Shown one piece after another: positions 33,945 to 41,745 of a stretch of 64,000 bases of DNA. The DNA lies in the NCBI GenBank assembly GCA_045600225.1, contig JAZRXL010000055.1, positions 23,665-87,664 of the forward strand, read 5' to 3'. Both the position numbers and the translations under genes were made by a program. Source of the stretch: UBA1181 sp045600225 (GTDB lineage: Bacteria; Bacteroidota; Bacteroidia; Bacteroidales; Paludibacteraceae). Positions within the stretch are counted from its first letter, which is position 1, and each line of letters opens with the position of its first letter. Below the pieces are notes generated by a model. The model searched no databases. It was not told where the DNA came from and worked only from the letters and a program-made list of their open reading frames with translations.

Positions 33945-34943
33945 TTATTTGTCGCTGTTAAGCATTGCCTCAAGCAACTCGTCTAAGTTTGGACTAAGAA
34001 TAATCTCTGTACGTCTGTTCTTGCTACGAGATTCGGATGTGTTGTTGTCGTTGATAGGACAGAACTCTGCACGACCTGTTGCAGATATCTTAGAAGGATC
34101 TACGTTTCTGTTTTGAAGTAGGATGCGAACAATGGCAGTAGCACGCTTGGTACTCAAATCCCAGTTGTCCAAGATGTATCCGTTTCCACGATAAGCCAAG
34201 CTGTCTGTGTGACCTTCAACCACTACATTGATATCCTTGTTTTCTGATAGGAAGACAGCCAATGCATTTAGTGCATTGCTTCCTTTCTCGTCTACTTCCC
34301 ATTTTCCAGATTTGAACATCAACTTCTCGTCAAGGCTGACATAAACCTTTCCGTTTTTGTTGACTACCTCAATTCCTTTTCCTTGGAAGTTCTTGAAGGC
34401 TGCATCCACTTTCTGGCGAAGATTCTTTAGAATGCTGTCTTGCTTGTTGATGATGCTACTCAATTCGTTAACTTTCTTCTCTTTCTCAGCCAACGATTTC
34501 GCAGATTTTTCAAGAGCTTCTTGAGAAGCCTTAAGACTCTTCTCCGATGCATTTAAAGCATCCTCTCTTTTTTGAAGTTTCTCTTGTGTTTTTTGTAGGT
34601 CAGACAACAATACTTTAACCTCGGATGAGTTGGTTGAACCTGTGACTCTTTCTGAAAGTTGTCTGTTGGCTTCTTTCAGGTCTGCGATCTCCATTTTAGC
34701 CTGGTGCAGACTCTTCGATTGAGAGACAGAGTCTCTCATGAATTTGTCTAATGCCTTTTGTGCTGCAGCGGAGTCATATTGTAGTTGAGTAATGTGTTTG
34801 CGCATATTGCTGATATCAAGGCTTTGCGCTTCACTATTTACTTTGCAATCTTTTAGTTGAGATGAAACATCTGTTAATTCTTTCTTGCTAACACAAGATG
34901 TGGCAAGCGCTCCCATAAGGAAGAATGTTGTTATTTTTTTCAT
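33945..34943 (-). CDS. OmpA-family lipoprotein with coiled coil
   Basis: Periplasm-facing lipoprotein of 332 residues. Lipobox LATSC (Cys17) is followed by a long coiled coil (about 30-185, heptads such as LLSDLQKTQEKLQKREDAL) and a C-terminal OmpA peptidoglycan-binding domain (about 205-325: VVVEGHTDSLAYRG, SKRATAIVRILL, ATGRAEFCPINDNN, RSKNRRTEII). It likely ties the outer membrane to the wall. Close relatives are abundant in Bacteroidota. A TAAATTTG -7 box lies at 34972-34979 on this strand. Confidence 0.9.
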   Translation of the reverse strand: MKKITTFFLMGALATSCVSKKELTDVSSQLKDCKVNSEAQSLDISNMRKHITQLQYDSAAAQKALDKFMRDSVSQSKSLHQAKMEIADLKEANRQLSERVTGSTNSSEVKVLLSDLQKTQEKLQKREDALNASEKSLKASQEALEKSAKSLAEKEKKVNELSSIINKQDSILKNLRQKVDAAFKNFQGKGIEVVNKNGKVYVSLDEKLMFKSGKWEVDEKGSNALNALAVFLSENKDINVVVEGHTDSLAYRGNGYILDNWDLSTKRATAIVRILLQNRNVDPSKISATGRAEFCPINDNNTSESRSKNRRTEIILSPNLDELLEAMLNSDK

Positions 34944-34971
34944 ATTCTAATTTAGTTTCAGAATTATAAGC

Positions 34972-34979
34972 AAATTTAC
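34972..34979 (-). promoter_or_regulatory. -7 box of the OmpA gene
   Basis: On the minus strand the box is TAAATTTG, 29 bp before the start codon; no clear -33 element. Confidence 0.45.
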
Positions 34980-35117
34980 ATATTTTCTTTGAGAATAAGG
35001 CGTTTAAGAGAATATTTTTGCCATTTTTGGATTATTACACTTGGGCTATCTAATTTTTTTGTATCTTCGTAAAAAATTATGCGGTAAAGATTTTTCTATA
35101 GAAAAAGAGATAAAATA

Positions 35118-37019
35118 ATGTCTGATACAGTAGGAACATTGTTAGAGAGGGTTGAATTTCCTTCGGATTTGAAAAAACTGAAGGAGGAGGAATTGCCTCA
35201 GTTATGTCAGGAATTGCGTCATTTTATCATTGACGAATTATCTCATAATCCAGGACATTTAGGAGCCAGTTTAGGTGTGGTGGAATTGACTGTTGCACTG
35301 CATTACGTATTCGATATGCCAACAGACAATATCGTGTGGGATGTTGGACACCAGGCGTATGGTCATAAGATCCTGACGGGTAGACGAAAGAAGTTTCATA
35401 CGAACCGTCAGTTCGGTGGACTTTGTGGTTTCCCTAATCCGGAGGAGAGTGAGTATGATTCGTTTATTGCGGGCCACGCTTCCAATTCTATCTCTGCTGC
35501 ATTGGGTATCGATATTGCTTCAAATAAACTGGAGAAGAAGAATGCTCATACAGTGGCGGTTATCGGAGATGCAGCCATTGCAGGAGGTCTTGCTTTCGAA
35601 GGACTTAACAATACTTCATTCTATAAAAACAACTTGTTGATTATCTTGAATGATAACCATATGGCTATTGATAAGCCTGTTGGTGGTTTGAGCGAGTCTT
35701 TGGTTAAATTGACCACATCTAAGGCTTACAATCATTTGAGAAGCAGACTTGCTCAGTTCTTGCAGAGCAAGGGTTTGATGGATGAGGACAAGAAAGGACA
35801 GCTGATTCGTCGCAATAACACTTTAAAGGCTGTTATTACGAACGAACATAATGTTTTTGAAGGTCTTAATATTCGTTATTTTGGTCCTGTTGATGGTCAC
35901 GATGTTCAATTGTTGGTAAAGATCTTCCAAGGAATTAAAGATTATAAGGGACCAAAGGTTCTTCATATAAAAACAACCAAAGGAAAAGGTTTCAAACCTG
36001 CGGAAGAGTCGGCCGCTGAGTGGCATGCTCCTGGTAAGTTTAACAAGGAGACGGGTGAGCGTATTATTCCTCCAATAGCAAAGGATACACCTCCTTTGTT
36101 CCAAGATGTGTTTGGACATACTTTGTTGGATTTGGCTAGAGAAAATAAGAAGATTATTGGTGTTACTCCTGCTATGCCGACAGGTTGCTCCATGTCGTTT
36201 ATGATGAATGAGATGCCTGATCGTGTTTATGATGTGGGAATATCTGAAGGTCATGCAGTTACCTTCTCTGCAGGATTGGCCAAGGCTGGCATGATGCCAT
36301 TCTGTAATATCTACTCGTCGTTTATGCAACGTGCTTATGATAATGTGATTCATGATGTGGCTTTGCAGAACTTGGATATGGTATTGTGCTTGGATCGTGC
36401 AGGTTTGGTTGGTGCTGATGGTGCAACCCACCATGGTGCCTTTGATTTGGCTGCTTTCCGTTGCGTTCCAAATATGACGATCGCTTCTCCTATGAATGTG
36501 GTTGAGTTGCGAAATCTTATGTATACGGCATCTCAACCAGGACATGGACCTTTCTTGATTCGTTACCCAAGAGGAAAAGGTGTTTTGTTGGATTGGCATC
36601 TGCCTTTCGAAAATATGGAAGTCGGAAAGGGTTATTGTGTTACCGAGGGAGAAGATGTGGCGGTTTTATCGTTAGGTCCATTGGGTTATACCGTTCAAAA
36701 AATGATACCTATGGCTAAGGAGAAAGGAATCTCTGTAGCTCATTACAATATGTTGTTTATGAAACCGTTGGATGAGGATTTACTTCATCAGGTAGCTCGT
36801 AAATTTAAGAAGATTGTTACTGTGGAGGATGGCTCTGTTAAAGGTGGATTTGGTTCTGCCGTGTTGGAGTTCCTTGCTGATAATAACTACTCTGGTATTC
36901 AAGTGCGGAGAGTGGGCTTGCCAGATAAATTTGCTACTCACGGTACTCAGGAGGAGTTGTATCATCTCTATGAGATGGATGCAGAAGGTATGTTGAATAA
37001 GATTTTAAATATGAAATAA
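35118..37019 (+). CDS. dxs: 1-deoxy-D-xylulose-5-phosphate synthase
   Basis: First enzyme of the methylerythritol phosphate (MEP) isoprenoid pathway; condenses pyruvate with glyceraldehyde 3-phosphate using thiamine diphosphate. 633 residues, with the N-terminal ThDP-binding domain (NPGHLGASLGVVELTVALH, VWDVGHQAYGHKIL), the GD...NDN motif (VIGDAAIAGG ... LIILNDNHM), the pyrimidine-binding domain (GISEGHAVTFSAGLA, ADGATHHGAFDLA) and a C-terminal transketolase domain. GDA replaces the commoner GDG. The ispE gene of the same pathway is in this window at 44020-44832. Two genes follow on the same strand after 2 and 6 bp, forming an operon. Confidence 0.96.
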   Translation: MSDTVGTLLERVEFPSDLKKLKEEELPQLCQELRHFIIDELSHNPGHLGASLGVVELTVALHYVFDMPTDNIVWDVGHQAYGHKILTGRRKKFHTNRQFGGLCGFPNPEESEYDSFIAGHASNSISAALGIDIASNKLEKKNAHTVAVIGDAAIAGGLAFEGLNNTSFYKNNLLIILNDNHMAIDKPVGGLSESLVKLTTSKAYNHLRSRLAQFLQSKGLMDEDKKGQLIRRNNTLKAVITNEHNVFEGLNIRYFGPVDGHDVQLLVKIFQGIKDYKGPKVLHIKTTKGKGFKPAEESAAEWHAPGKFNKETGERIIPPIAKDTPPLFQDVFGHTLLDLARENKKIIGVTPAMPTGCSMSFMMNEMPDRVYDVGISEGHAVTFSAGLAKAGMMPFCNIYSSFMQRAYDNVIHDVALQNLDMVLCLDRAGLVGADGATHHGAFDLAAFRCVPNMTIASPMNVVELRNLMYTASQPGHGPFLIRYPRGKGVLLDWHLPFENMEVGKGYCVTEGEDVAVLSLGPLGYTVQKMIPMAKEKGISVAHYNMLFMKPLDEDLLHQVARKFKKIVTVEDGSVKGGFGSAVLEFLADNNYSGIQVRRVGLPDKFATHGTQEELYHLYEMDAEGMLNKILNMK

Positions 37020-37021
37020 GG

Positions 37022-37804
37022 ATGAACGGGGCAAAGATTGTTTCCATCGTTATTGCTGCATTGGTGGCGGTTTATCTATTATTCAGTTTAGTATTTACAG
37101 AAACAATGGACTATTTATCGGCAGTGCATAAGAATACAGTGCCTGCTTATGTCTCTTTTCGTGATAAATACCCTGACGGAAAGTATGTCGAGTCGGTCAA
37201 TATCAAAAAATCTTTGCTTGAAGCCTCCTATTTTGAAAAAAAACATGAAAAAAACACCCTCCGTTCTTACGAAGAGTTTCTTCATGCATTCCCTTCTGAT
37301 CGATACACGGCAGAGGCAACCCGTCTGAGAGATTCTTTGCTTCAAATACAATTGGATATAGAAAAGTATGGAAAAAACTCATTGCCACAAGGCTCTATGC
37401 CATACGAGGAGTTTTATGGAAAAAACAAGAAGCCTAAAAGCAAATATAGTACGGATGTGGTGGTGACTGCTCCTTTGGCTTTTGATATGGTGACTGTTAT
37501 TAAACAGAACGATGAAAATGGAGCAGTGGTTGCTCATGCCTATATTGCTGCAGATAGTACGTATACGTTCAACATCGAGAATGGAAAATATCAGTTGTTC
37601 TTTTACATCGGTAAGGGATGGAATCCAAACAAGAAAATGGAGGATGGTATTTTAGGTGGATTCGTTCGTAATGAGACATTCTCTAAAGATGATCCTGTCT
37701 ATTTGGCCAATGAGGTAATCACTTACCAGTTGAGTATGAAAAGAAAGAAGAAAATGTATAAGGAGAGTTCTCGAATGGAGATGTTTAAGAAACTATCTGA
37801 ATAG
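37022..37804 (+). CDS. Hypothetical membrane-anchored protein
   Basis: Not recognised. The 260-residue product has an N-terminal membrane helix (IVSIVIAALVAVYLLFSLVF) and a long external or periplasmic domain with an early repeat-like segment (FRDKYPDGKYVESVN and FLHAFPSDRYTAEATRLRD), reminiscent of TPR-like helices, then a beta-rich part (VVVTAPLAFDMVTVIKQND, GKYQLFFYIGKGWNP). It is wedged between dxs (2 bp) and a J-domain protein (6 bp), so the three are co-transcribed. It may act with the J-domain protein; no function is claimed. Confidence 0.7.
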   Translation: MNGAKIVSIVIAALVAVYLLFSLVFTETMDYLSAVHKNTVPAYVSFRDKYPDGKYVESVNIKKSLLEASYFEKKHEKNTLRSYEEFLHAFPSDRYTAEATRLRDSLLQIQLDIEKYGKNSLPQGSMPYEEFYGKNKKPKSKYSTDVVVTAPLAFDMVTVIKQNDENGAVVAHAYIAADSTYTFNIENGKYQLFFYIGKGWNPNKKMEDGILGGFVRNETFSKDDPVYLANEVITYQLSMKRKKKMYKESSRMEMFKKLSE

Positions 37805-37810
37805 ACAAAT

Positions 37811-39106
37811 ATGGCTAGTTTTGATAAAGAATCTTTGTGGAGTGCCATTTCGTATTGGTATAGGCGTAAATTTGGTGATTGGGCTTTGGATTTGGATAAA
37901 ATCTTTACTTTCCATACCAACTTAGACAAAGAAACCGTTTCAGAGGTGTTGTTCGCTTTGGCGAAGGTGTTGGCTCATATGCATTTTACATCGGGTGGAA
38001 CAGAAGATGGGGAAGCCTTTATTTATGATTTTCTCGATGAACATTTTTCTCAAACATCATTGATTTCGTTAAGAAGAGAAAAGAGGGATTCTGAGTCTAT
38101 TAAGCAACAATTTAAGAAGGAACTGGCTTTTTTGCAAGCGAATTCTATTCCTGTTTTGAAAGATTGTAATTTGCGAGATGCGTTGGAAGAGTCGTGTGAT
38201 CTCATCAACAAATATATGCTTTGGAAGCGTATTAGAGTGAAACTGCTGGATGTTCTGAACTATTTGGTTTCAAACTCTCTGATGCGTAATGATAGTGAAG
38301 ACCTCTTGTATATCATAAAATACCATTTCGTGTTTGATTCGAAGATGGTGGAATTGAAGAGCTTAGGTTATCAATATGATATCAATGGGAAGAAACCGAG
38401 TAGTTGGGATTTGGTTGAGAGTGACGCATACGAGTATGTTGCCTCTGTTCCTAGTTTGATAGCATACCATCTAAGAAGAATAGATGGAAATATAGAGTCG
38501 GAACTTTCTTTGGCAAGAGAGTTTTTGAGACAAAACTATTTTTCGTTTTATTTGAAAGCAATCTCAAATAACCAAAGGAATGTTTCGATTGTAACAATCC
38601 GCTACGAGGAAGGTATGTTAGATGAAACTGTCTTTGCATTAAAAGTTAAGAATTGGCGCTACTATTGTGTTAATGTTTTGTATGCAAAGTTGCCATATTT
38701 TTTCCGTGTAGAGTTGTTATATGTCCTTTACCAGATTTATGATGTGCAAGATGGTTTGTCGGATGAGGAATTGGAAATGTTGCACAACACGGCCCAATAT
38801 CTTCGTATTGAAGATTCTGAAATAGAGGAGATTGAGAGTCATTTCTTTATTTATAAGGAGAAGAAAAAATCAACAGAGTCATTTGTTGAATATATACAAA
38901 ATACAAAGGCTGATATGCTGAAAGTCTTGCATTTGGATGAATTGGCATCTTTGGCTGAGATAAAAAAAGCGTATAGGCATTTGGCAAAACAATATCATCC
39001 AGACAGACAACCTAAGGATGCAACTCCAGAAGAGTTGGAGGCTGCAAAAGAAAAATTCCTTGAGATTGACAAGGCGTATGATTATTTGATTTCCTTGTAT
39101 TCGTAG
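37811..39106 (+). CDS. J-domain (DnaJ-like) protein with TerB-like N-terminal region
   Basis: Cytosolic co-chaperone of 431 residues. The J domain lies at the C-terminus (about 368-431: MLKVLHLDELASLAEIKKAY then YHPDRQ with the HPD motif), an unusual place compared with type I DnaJ. The rest is helical, with a TerB-like segment around 310-345 (LPYFFRVELLYVLYQIYDVQ), a layout like DjlA. No Gly/Phe region, zinc finger or membrane helix is present. Its 3' end overlaps the convergent vsr gene by 25 bp. It probably recruits an Hsp70 to a particular client; the client is unknown. Confidence 0.82.
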   Translation: MASFDKESLWSAISYWYRRKFGDWALDLDKIFTFHTNLDKETVSEVLFALAKVLAHMHFTSGGTEDGEAFIYDFLDEHFSQTSLISLRREKRDSESIKQQFKKELAFLQANSIPVLKDCNLRDALEESCDLINKYMLWKRIRVKLLDVLNYLVSNSLMRNDSEDLLYIIKYHFVFDSKMVELKSLGYQYDINGKKPSSWDLVESDAYEYVASVPSLIAYHLRRIDGNIESELSLAREFLRQNYFSFYLKAISNNQRNVSIVTIRYEEGMLDETVFALKVKNWRYYCVNVLYAKLPYFFRVELLYVLYQIYDVQDGLSDEELEMLHNTAQYLRIEDSEIEEIESHFFIYKEKKKSTESFVEYIQNTKADMLKVLHLDELASLAEIKKAYRHLAKQYHPDRQPKDATPEELEAAKEKFLEIDKAYDYLISLYS

Positions 39107-39597
39107 CCAGAATCTGCAGCAATGGAAGGTGTGATTTCTTCCATCGAATATGTTTTAGGTGTTCCTTTTTTGTAAATGCTTAAAAAGGCTTCGTTCAGCC
39201 AATAGCATATCTCTTCCAAGGTCTTTTCCCTTACTTTGGGTTTCAACTGACATTCCCATACGATTAAGGTATTCCAACCTAATTTTTTTAGTTTTTTCCT
39301 TACCTCAACATCCCGTTCCTTGTTCCGATTGAACTTGTTTTCCCAAAATCGCGGATTAGTTTTCGGTGATCTCCCTTTAAGGCAGTCGTGTCCGTGCCAG
39401 AAACATCCATGGATGAAGATGGCGGTCCTGTATTTTCTCAATACGATATCGGGTTTGCCAGGAAGGGTAGAGACATTCACTCTATATCTAAATCCATTGG
39501 CGAAAAGGTAGCGACGCACGATGAGTTCGGGTTTCGTGTTTTTGCTACGAATCCTGCTCATTGTCAAACTTCTCTGTTCTGCTGATAGAATGTCCAT
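39082..39597 (-). CDS. vsr: Very short patch repair endonuclease (Vsr), no methylase nearby
   Basis: Mismatch endonuclease that nicks at T:G mismatches arising from deamination of 5-methylcytosine. 171 residues; start MDILSAEQRSLTMSRIRSKN matches the Vsr N-terminus. Key motifs are GKPDIVLRKY, FIHGCFWHGHDC and LIVWECQLK. I chose 39597, not 39636, since TACTTTTG (-7 type, 39612-39619) lies just before it. No cytosine methyltransferase gene lies in the window, although Vsr is normally next to a Dcm-type gene, so it is an orphan. It overlaps the J-domain gene by 25 bp at the 3' ends. Confidence 0.9.
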   Translation of the reverse strand: MDILSAEQRSLTMSRIRSKNTKPELIVRRYLFANGFRYRVNVSTLPGKPDIVLRKYRTAIFIHGCFWHGHDCLKGRSPKTNPRFWENKFNRNKERDVEVRKKLKKLGWNTLIVWECQLKPKVREKTLEEICYWLNEAFLSIYKKGTPKTYSMEEITPSIAADSGYEYKEIK

Positions 39598-39684
39598 AAG
39601 AAGAAAATGAGCAAAAGTAAAGTTTTTAGAAGTCACAGAGTAAAAACATCATCTCTTTTTTTCAAAAAGAAACATATCTTTTCT

Positions 39685-39692
39685 TATATTTG
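39685..39692 (+). promoter_or_regulatory. -7 box upstream of gene 39738
   Basis: TATATTTG matches TAnnTTTG, 45 bp before the start codon; no clear -33 element. Confidence 0.5.
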
Positions 39693-39737
39693 CAATAGTG
39701 TTAATGAATATTTTATTGAATAAAAGTTAGCAGAGTT

Positions 39738-40220
39738 ATGGATTTTGAAGATATATTCCCGATACTGATATTTGCTGTGATCGTGATTGCCAACATCCTT
39801 AAATATAATAAGGAAGTCAAATCTGATGCGGAAAGAACACAGCGTAGAGCCTCAGAAACCATGCGTGATATTATCTCGCAGTCGGATGATGAATATACTG
39901 TTGAAGAGTACGAAGATGAACAGAAAGAGGTTTCTGTTAAATCTGAAATTCAACGTAAATTGGAGGATATGGCCAAAAGAATAGAGGCTGATTTAAATCC
40001 AAGGACACAGCAATCTGCCAACGTTATGGGGCAAAGGGGAAAATCTAAATTCTTAGTATCAGAAGAAGGACAACCTTCCGTTATGAACGTTCATAAGGGA
40101 ACATCTCCCATATCACCTGTAGAAGAGGATGTATATGAGCCTGTTAAACTGAACTTTGAGGATCAGGAAGAGTTGAAAAGGGCGTTTGTCTATTCAGAGA
40201 TCCTTAACAGAAAATATTGA
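39738..40220 (+). CDS. Hypothetical membrane-anchored protein
   Basis: Unrecognised protein of 160 residues. One N-terminal membrane helix (IFPILIFAVIVIANILKYN), a charged helical region (about 25-90) and a disordered stretch. It ends with FVYSEILNRKY, a C-terminal motif I recall from many short Bacteroidota membrane proteins. It leads a likely operon with cobB (27 bp downstream) and the SpoU methyltransferase. Confidence 0.72.
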   Translation: MDFEDIFPILIFAVIVIANILKYNKEVKSDAERTQRRASETMRDIISQSDDEYTVEEYEDEQKEVSVKSEIQRKLEDMAKRIEADLNPRTQQSANVMGQRGKSKFLVSEEGQPSVMNVHKGTSPISPVEEDVYEPVKLNFEDQEELKRAFVYSEILNRKY

Positions 40221-40247
40221 TTTGAGTAGTATTTGGTTAATATTAAT

Positions 40248-40946
40248 ATGAAAAAAAGACTAGTTGTCCTTTCTGGTGCAGGAATCAGTGCAGAGAGTGG
40301 AATACGAACATTTAGAGATTCTGATGGTTTGTGGAATGAGTATCGAGTAGAGGATGTGGCTACGCCTGAGGGGTTTGAGCGAGATCCCGAACTAGTGCTG
40401 AATTTCTACAATGATATGCGCAAGGACCTTAAATCACATCTTCCAAACTATGGACATATAGGTTTGCATGAGCTGGAAAGTGATTTTGAGGTTCAAATCA
40501 TTACTCAGAATATTGATGATTTACACGAAAGGGCTGGTTGCCAAAATGTCCTTCATCTGCATGGTGAATTGATGAAGGTGCGTTCCGTTTGTAATCCAAA
40601 CTTGATCACTACACTGACAGAAGATGATTGTGAGATCCATTTAGGTGATAGAGCATCTGATGGAGCTCAGTTACGACCTCATATCGTATGGTTTGGAGAG
40701 GCGGTTCCCAATATAGAGCCGGCTATTGAATTGACACAAAATGCGGATATATACTTAATTGTGGGAACTTCATTGAATGTATATCCTGCAGCAGGTTTAA
40801 TCAATTATGTGCCTTTCGGTACCCCAATATATATTATTGATCCTAAAACGGTTCCTGTTCCTTCTTCTCGTAACATTACCTTTATTCAAAAAGGCGCTTC
40901 GGAAGGAATGAAGGAGTTTAAAACCCTAATTAGTGCAGAGAAATGA
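40248..40946 (+). CDS. cobB: Sir2-family NAD-dependent protein deacylase (CobB)
   Basis: Sirtuin of 232 residues that removes acyl groups from lysine with NAD+. NAD-binding site GAGISAESGIRTFRDSDGLW, active-site segments QNIDDLHERAGCQ and LHLHGEL, and PHIVWFGE are present. The Arg and Tyr of class III (SIRT5-like) desuccinylases are harder to place; the four zinc Cys residues of E. coli CobB are lost, the region reading VCNPNLITTL and EDDCEIHLGD, which I believe is common in Bacteroidota. Start at 40248 (ATG) rather than TTG 40233. The stop overlaps the next start by 4 bp. Confidence 0.9.
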   Translation: MKKRLVVLSGAGISAESGIRTFRDSDGLWNEYRVEDVATPEGFERDPELVLNFYNDMRKDLKSHLPNYGHIGLHELESDFEVQIITQNIDDLHERAGCQNVLHLHGELMKVRSVCNPNLITTLTEDDCEIHLGDRASDGAQLRPHIVWFGEAVPNIEPAIELTQNADIYLIVGTSLNVYPAAGLINYVPFGTPIYIIDPKTVPVPSSRNITFIQKGASEGMKEFKTLISAEK

Positions 40947-41470
40947 GAAAACTTGAAGTGACAGAGTTGAACCGTATTTCTACGGAGGAGTTTAAAGAGG
41001 TGGAAAAGTTGCCTCTTGTGGTGGTTTTGGATAATGTGAGAAGTTTGTACAATGTAGGGTCTGTTTTTCGTACTAGTGACGCATTTCTTGTCGAGAAAAT
41101 CTGTTTGTGCGGAATTACATCCACACCTCCTAATCCGGAGATCCATAAGACTGCTTTAGGTGCTGAATTCTCGATGGAATGGCAGGCTTATGACTCTGCG
41201 CAACAAGCCGTTAAGGAGTTGCACGAACAGGGCTATTATGTTTATACCATAGAGCAGGTGGAGGGTAGCATTATGTTGCCTGATTTGAAGTTGGATCCTA
41301 CCCGCAAATATGCTGTTGTGTTGGGCAATGAGGTAAAAGGAGTTCAGCAAGAGGTGGTAGATATGTCGGATGCATGTATTGAGATACCTCAGTTTGGAAC
41401 CAAACACTCGTTGAATGTATCTGTTACTGCAGGTATCGTTATATGGAATTTCTTTGAAAGACTAAAGTAG
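40943..41470 (+). CDS. SpoU/TrmH-family RNA 2'-O-methyltransferase
   Basis: RNA ribose methyltransferase of 175 residues with the SPOUT knot: VVLDNVRSLYNVGSVFRTSD near the start, GITSTPPNPEIHKTALGAE, YAVVLGNEVKGV and LNVSVTAGIVIW at the end. It lacks an N-terminal substrate-binding extension, so target RNA (tRNA or 23S rRNA) is uncertain. Translation is coupled to cobB by an ATGA overlap. Confidence 0.9.
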   Translation: MRKLEVTELNRISTEEFKEVEKLPLVVVLDNVRSLYNVGSVFRTSDAFLVEKICLCGITSTPPNPEIHKTALGAEFSMEWQAYDSAQQAVKELHEQGYYVYTIEQVEGSIMLPDLKLDPTRKYAVVLGNEVKGVQQEVVDMSDACIEIPQFGTKHSLNVSVTAGIVIWNFFERLK

Positions 41471-41636
41471 TCAGGGAAACAACCAGAATAACTCTTTGTG
41501 ATTGCTAGATTGAAGAATCCTTTCTGACAGAAAGAGATCAAATGAAAAGTCTGTTTGTCTTAATCACGCGTTTTAGAATTATGGATGAAAATAAGTATAG
41601 AGGGTACTTTGTGTTAAAATGTGCTATGTTTTGAAA

Positions 41637-41708
41637 ATACCCATTTGAAAATAGGGTATTTTGCTGAAAAACCTATACTTTTGCAGAAGTAGCCCTATAA
41701 AAATAGGG
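41637..41708 (+). promoter_or_regulatory. Paired inverted repeats around the glutamine synthetase promoter
   Basis: ATACCC...GGGTAT (41637-41659) and CCCTAT-AAAA-ATAGGG (41693-41708) are two related inverted repeats, both with CCC(T)AT/ATAGGG arms, 34 bp apart. The -7 box TACTTTTG (41676-41683) lies between them. A nitrogen-responsive regulator is the natural reading, though none is encoded nearby. Confidence 0.55.
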
Positions 41709-41745
41709 GTGTAGATGCAAATTAATAATAAAATTTTGGTTTTTT

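Noticed and set aside
35823..36599. 258-residue open frame antisense to dxs
   Set aside because: Long but fully inside a confident dxs gene on the other strand, with His/Ser/Ile-rich composition typical of shadow frames.
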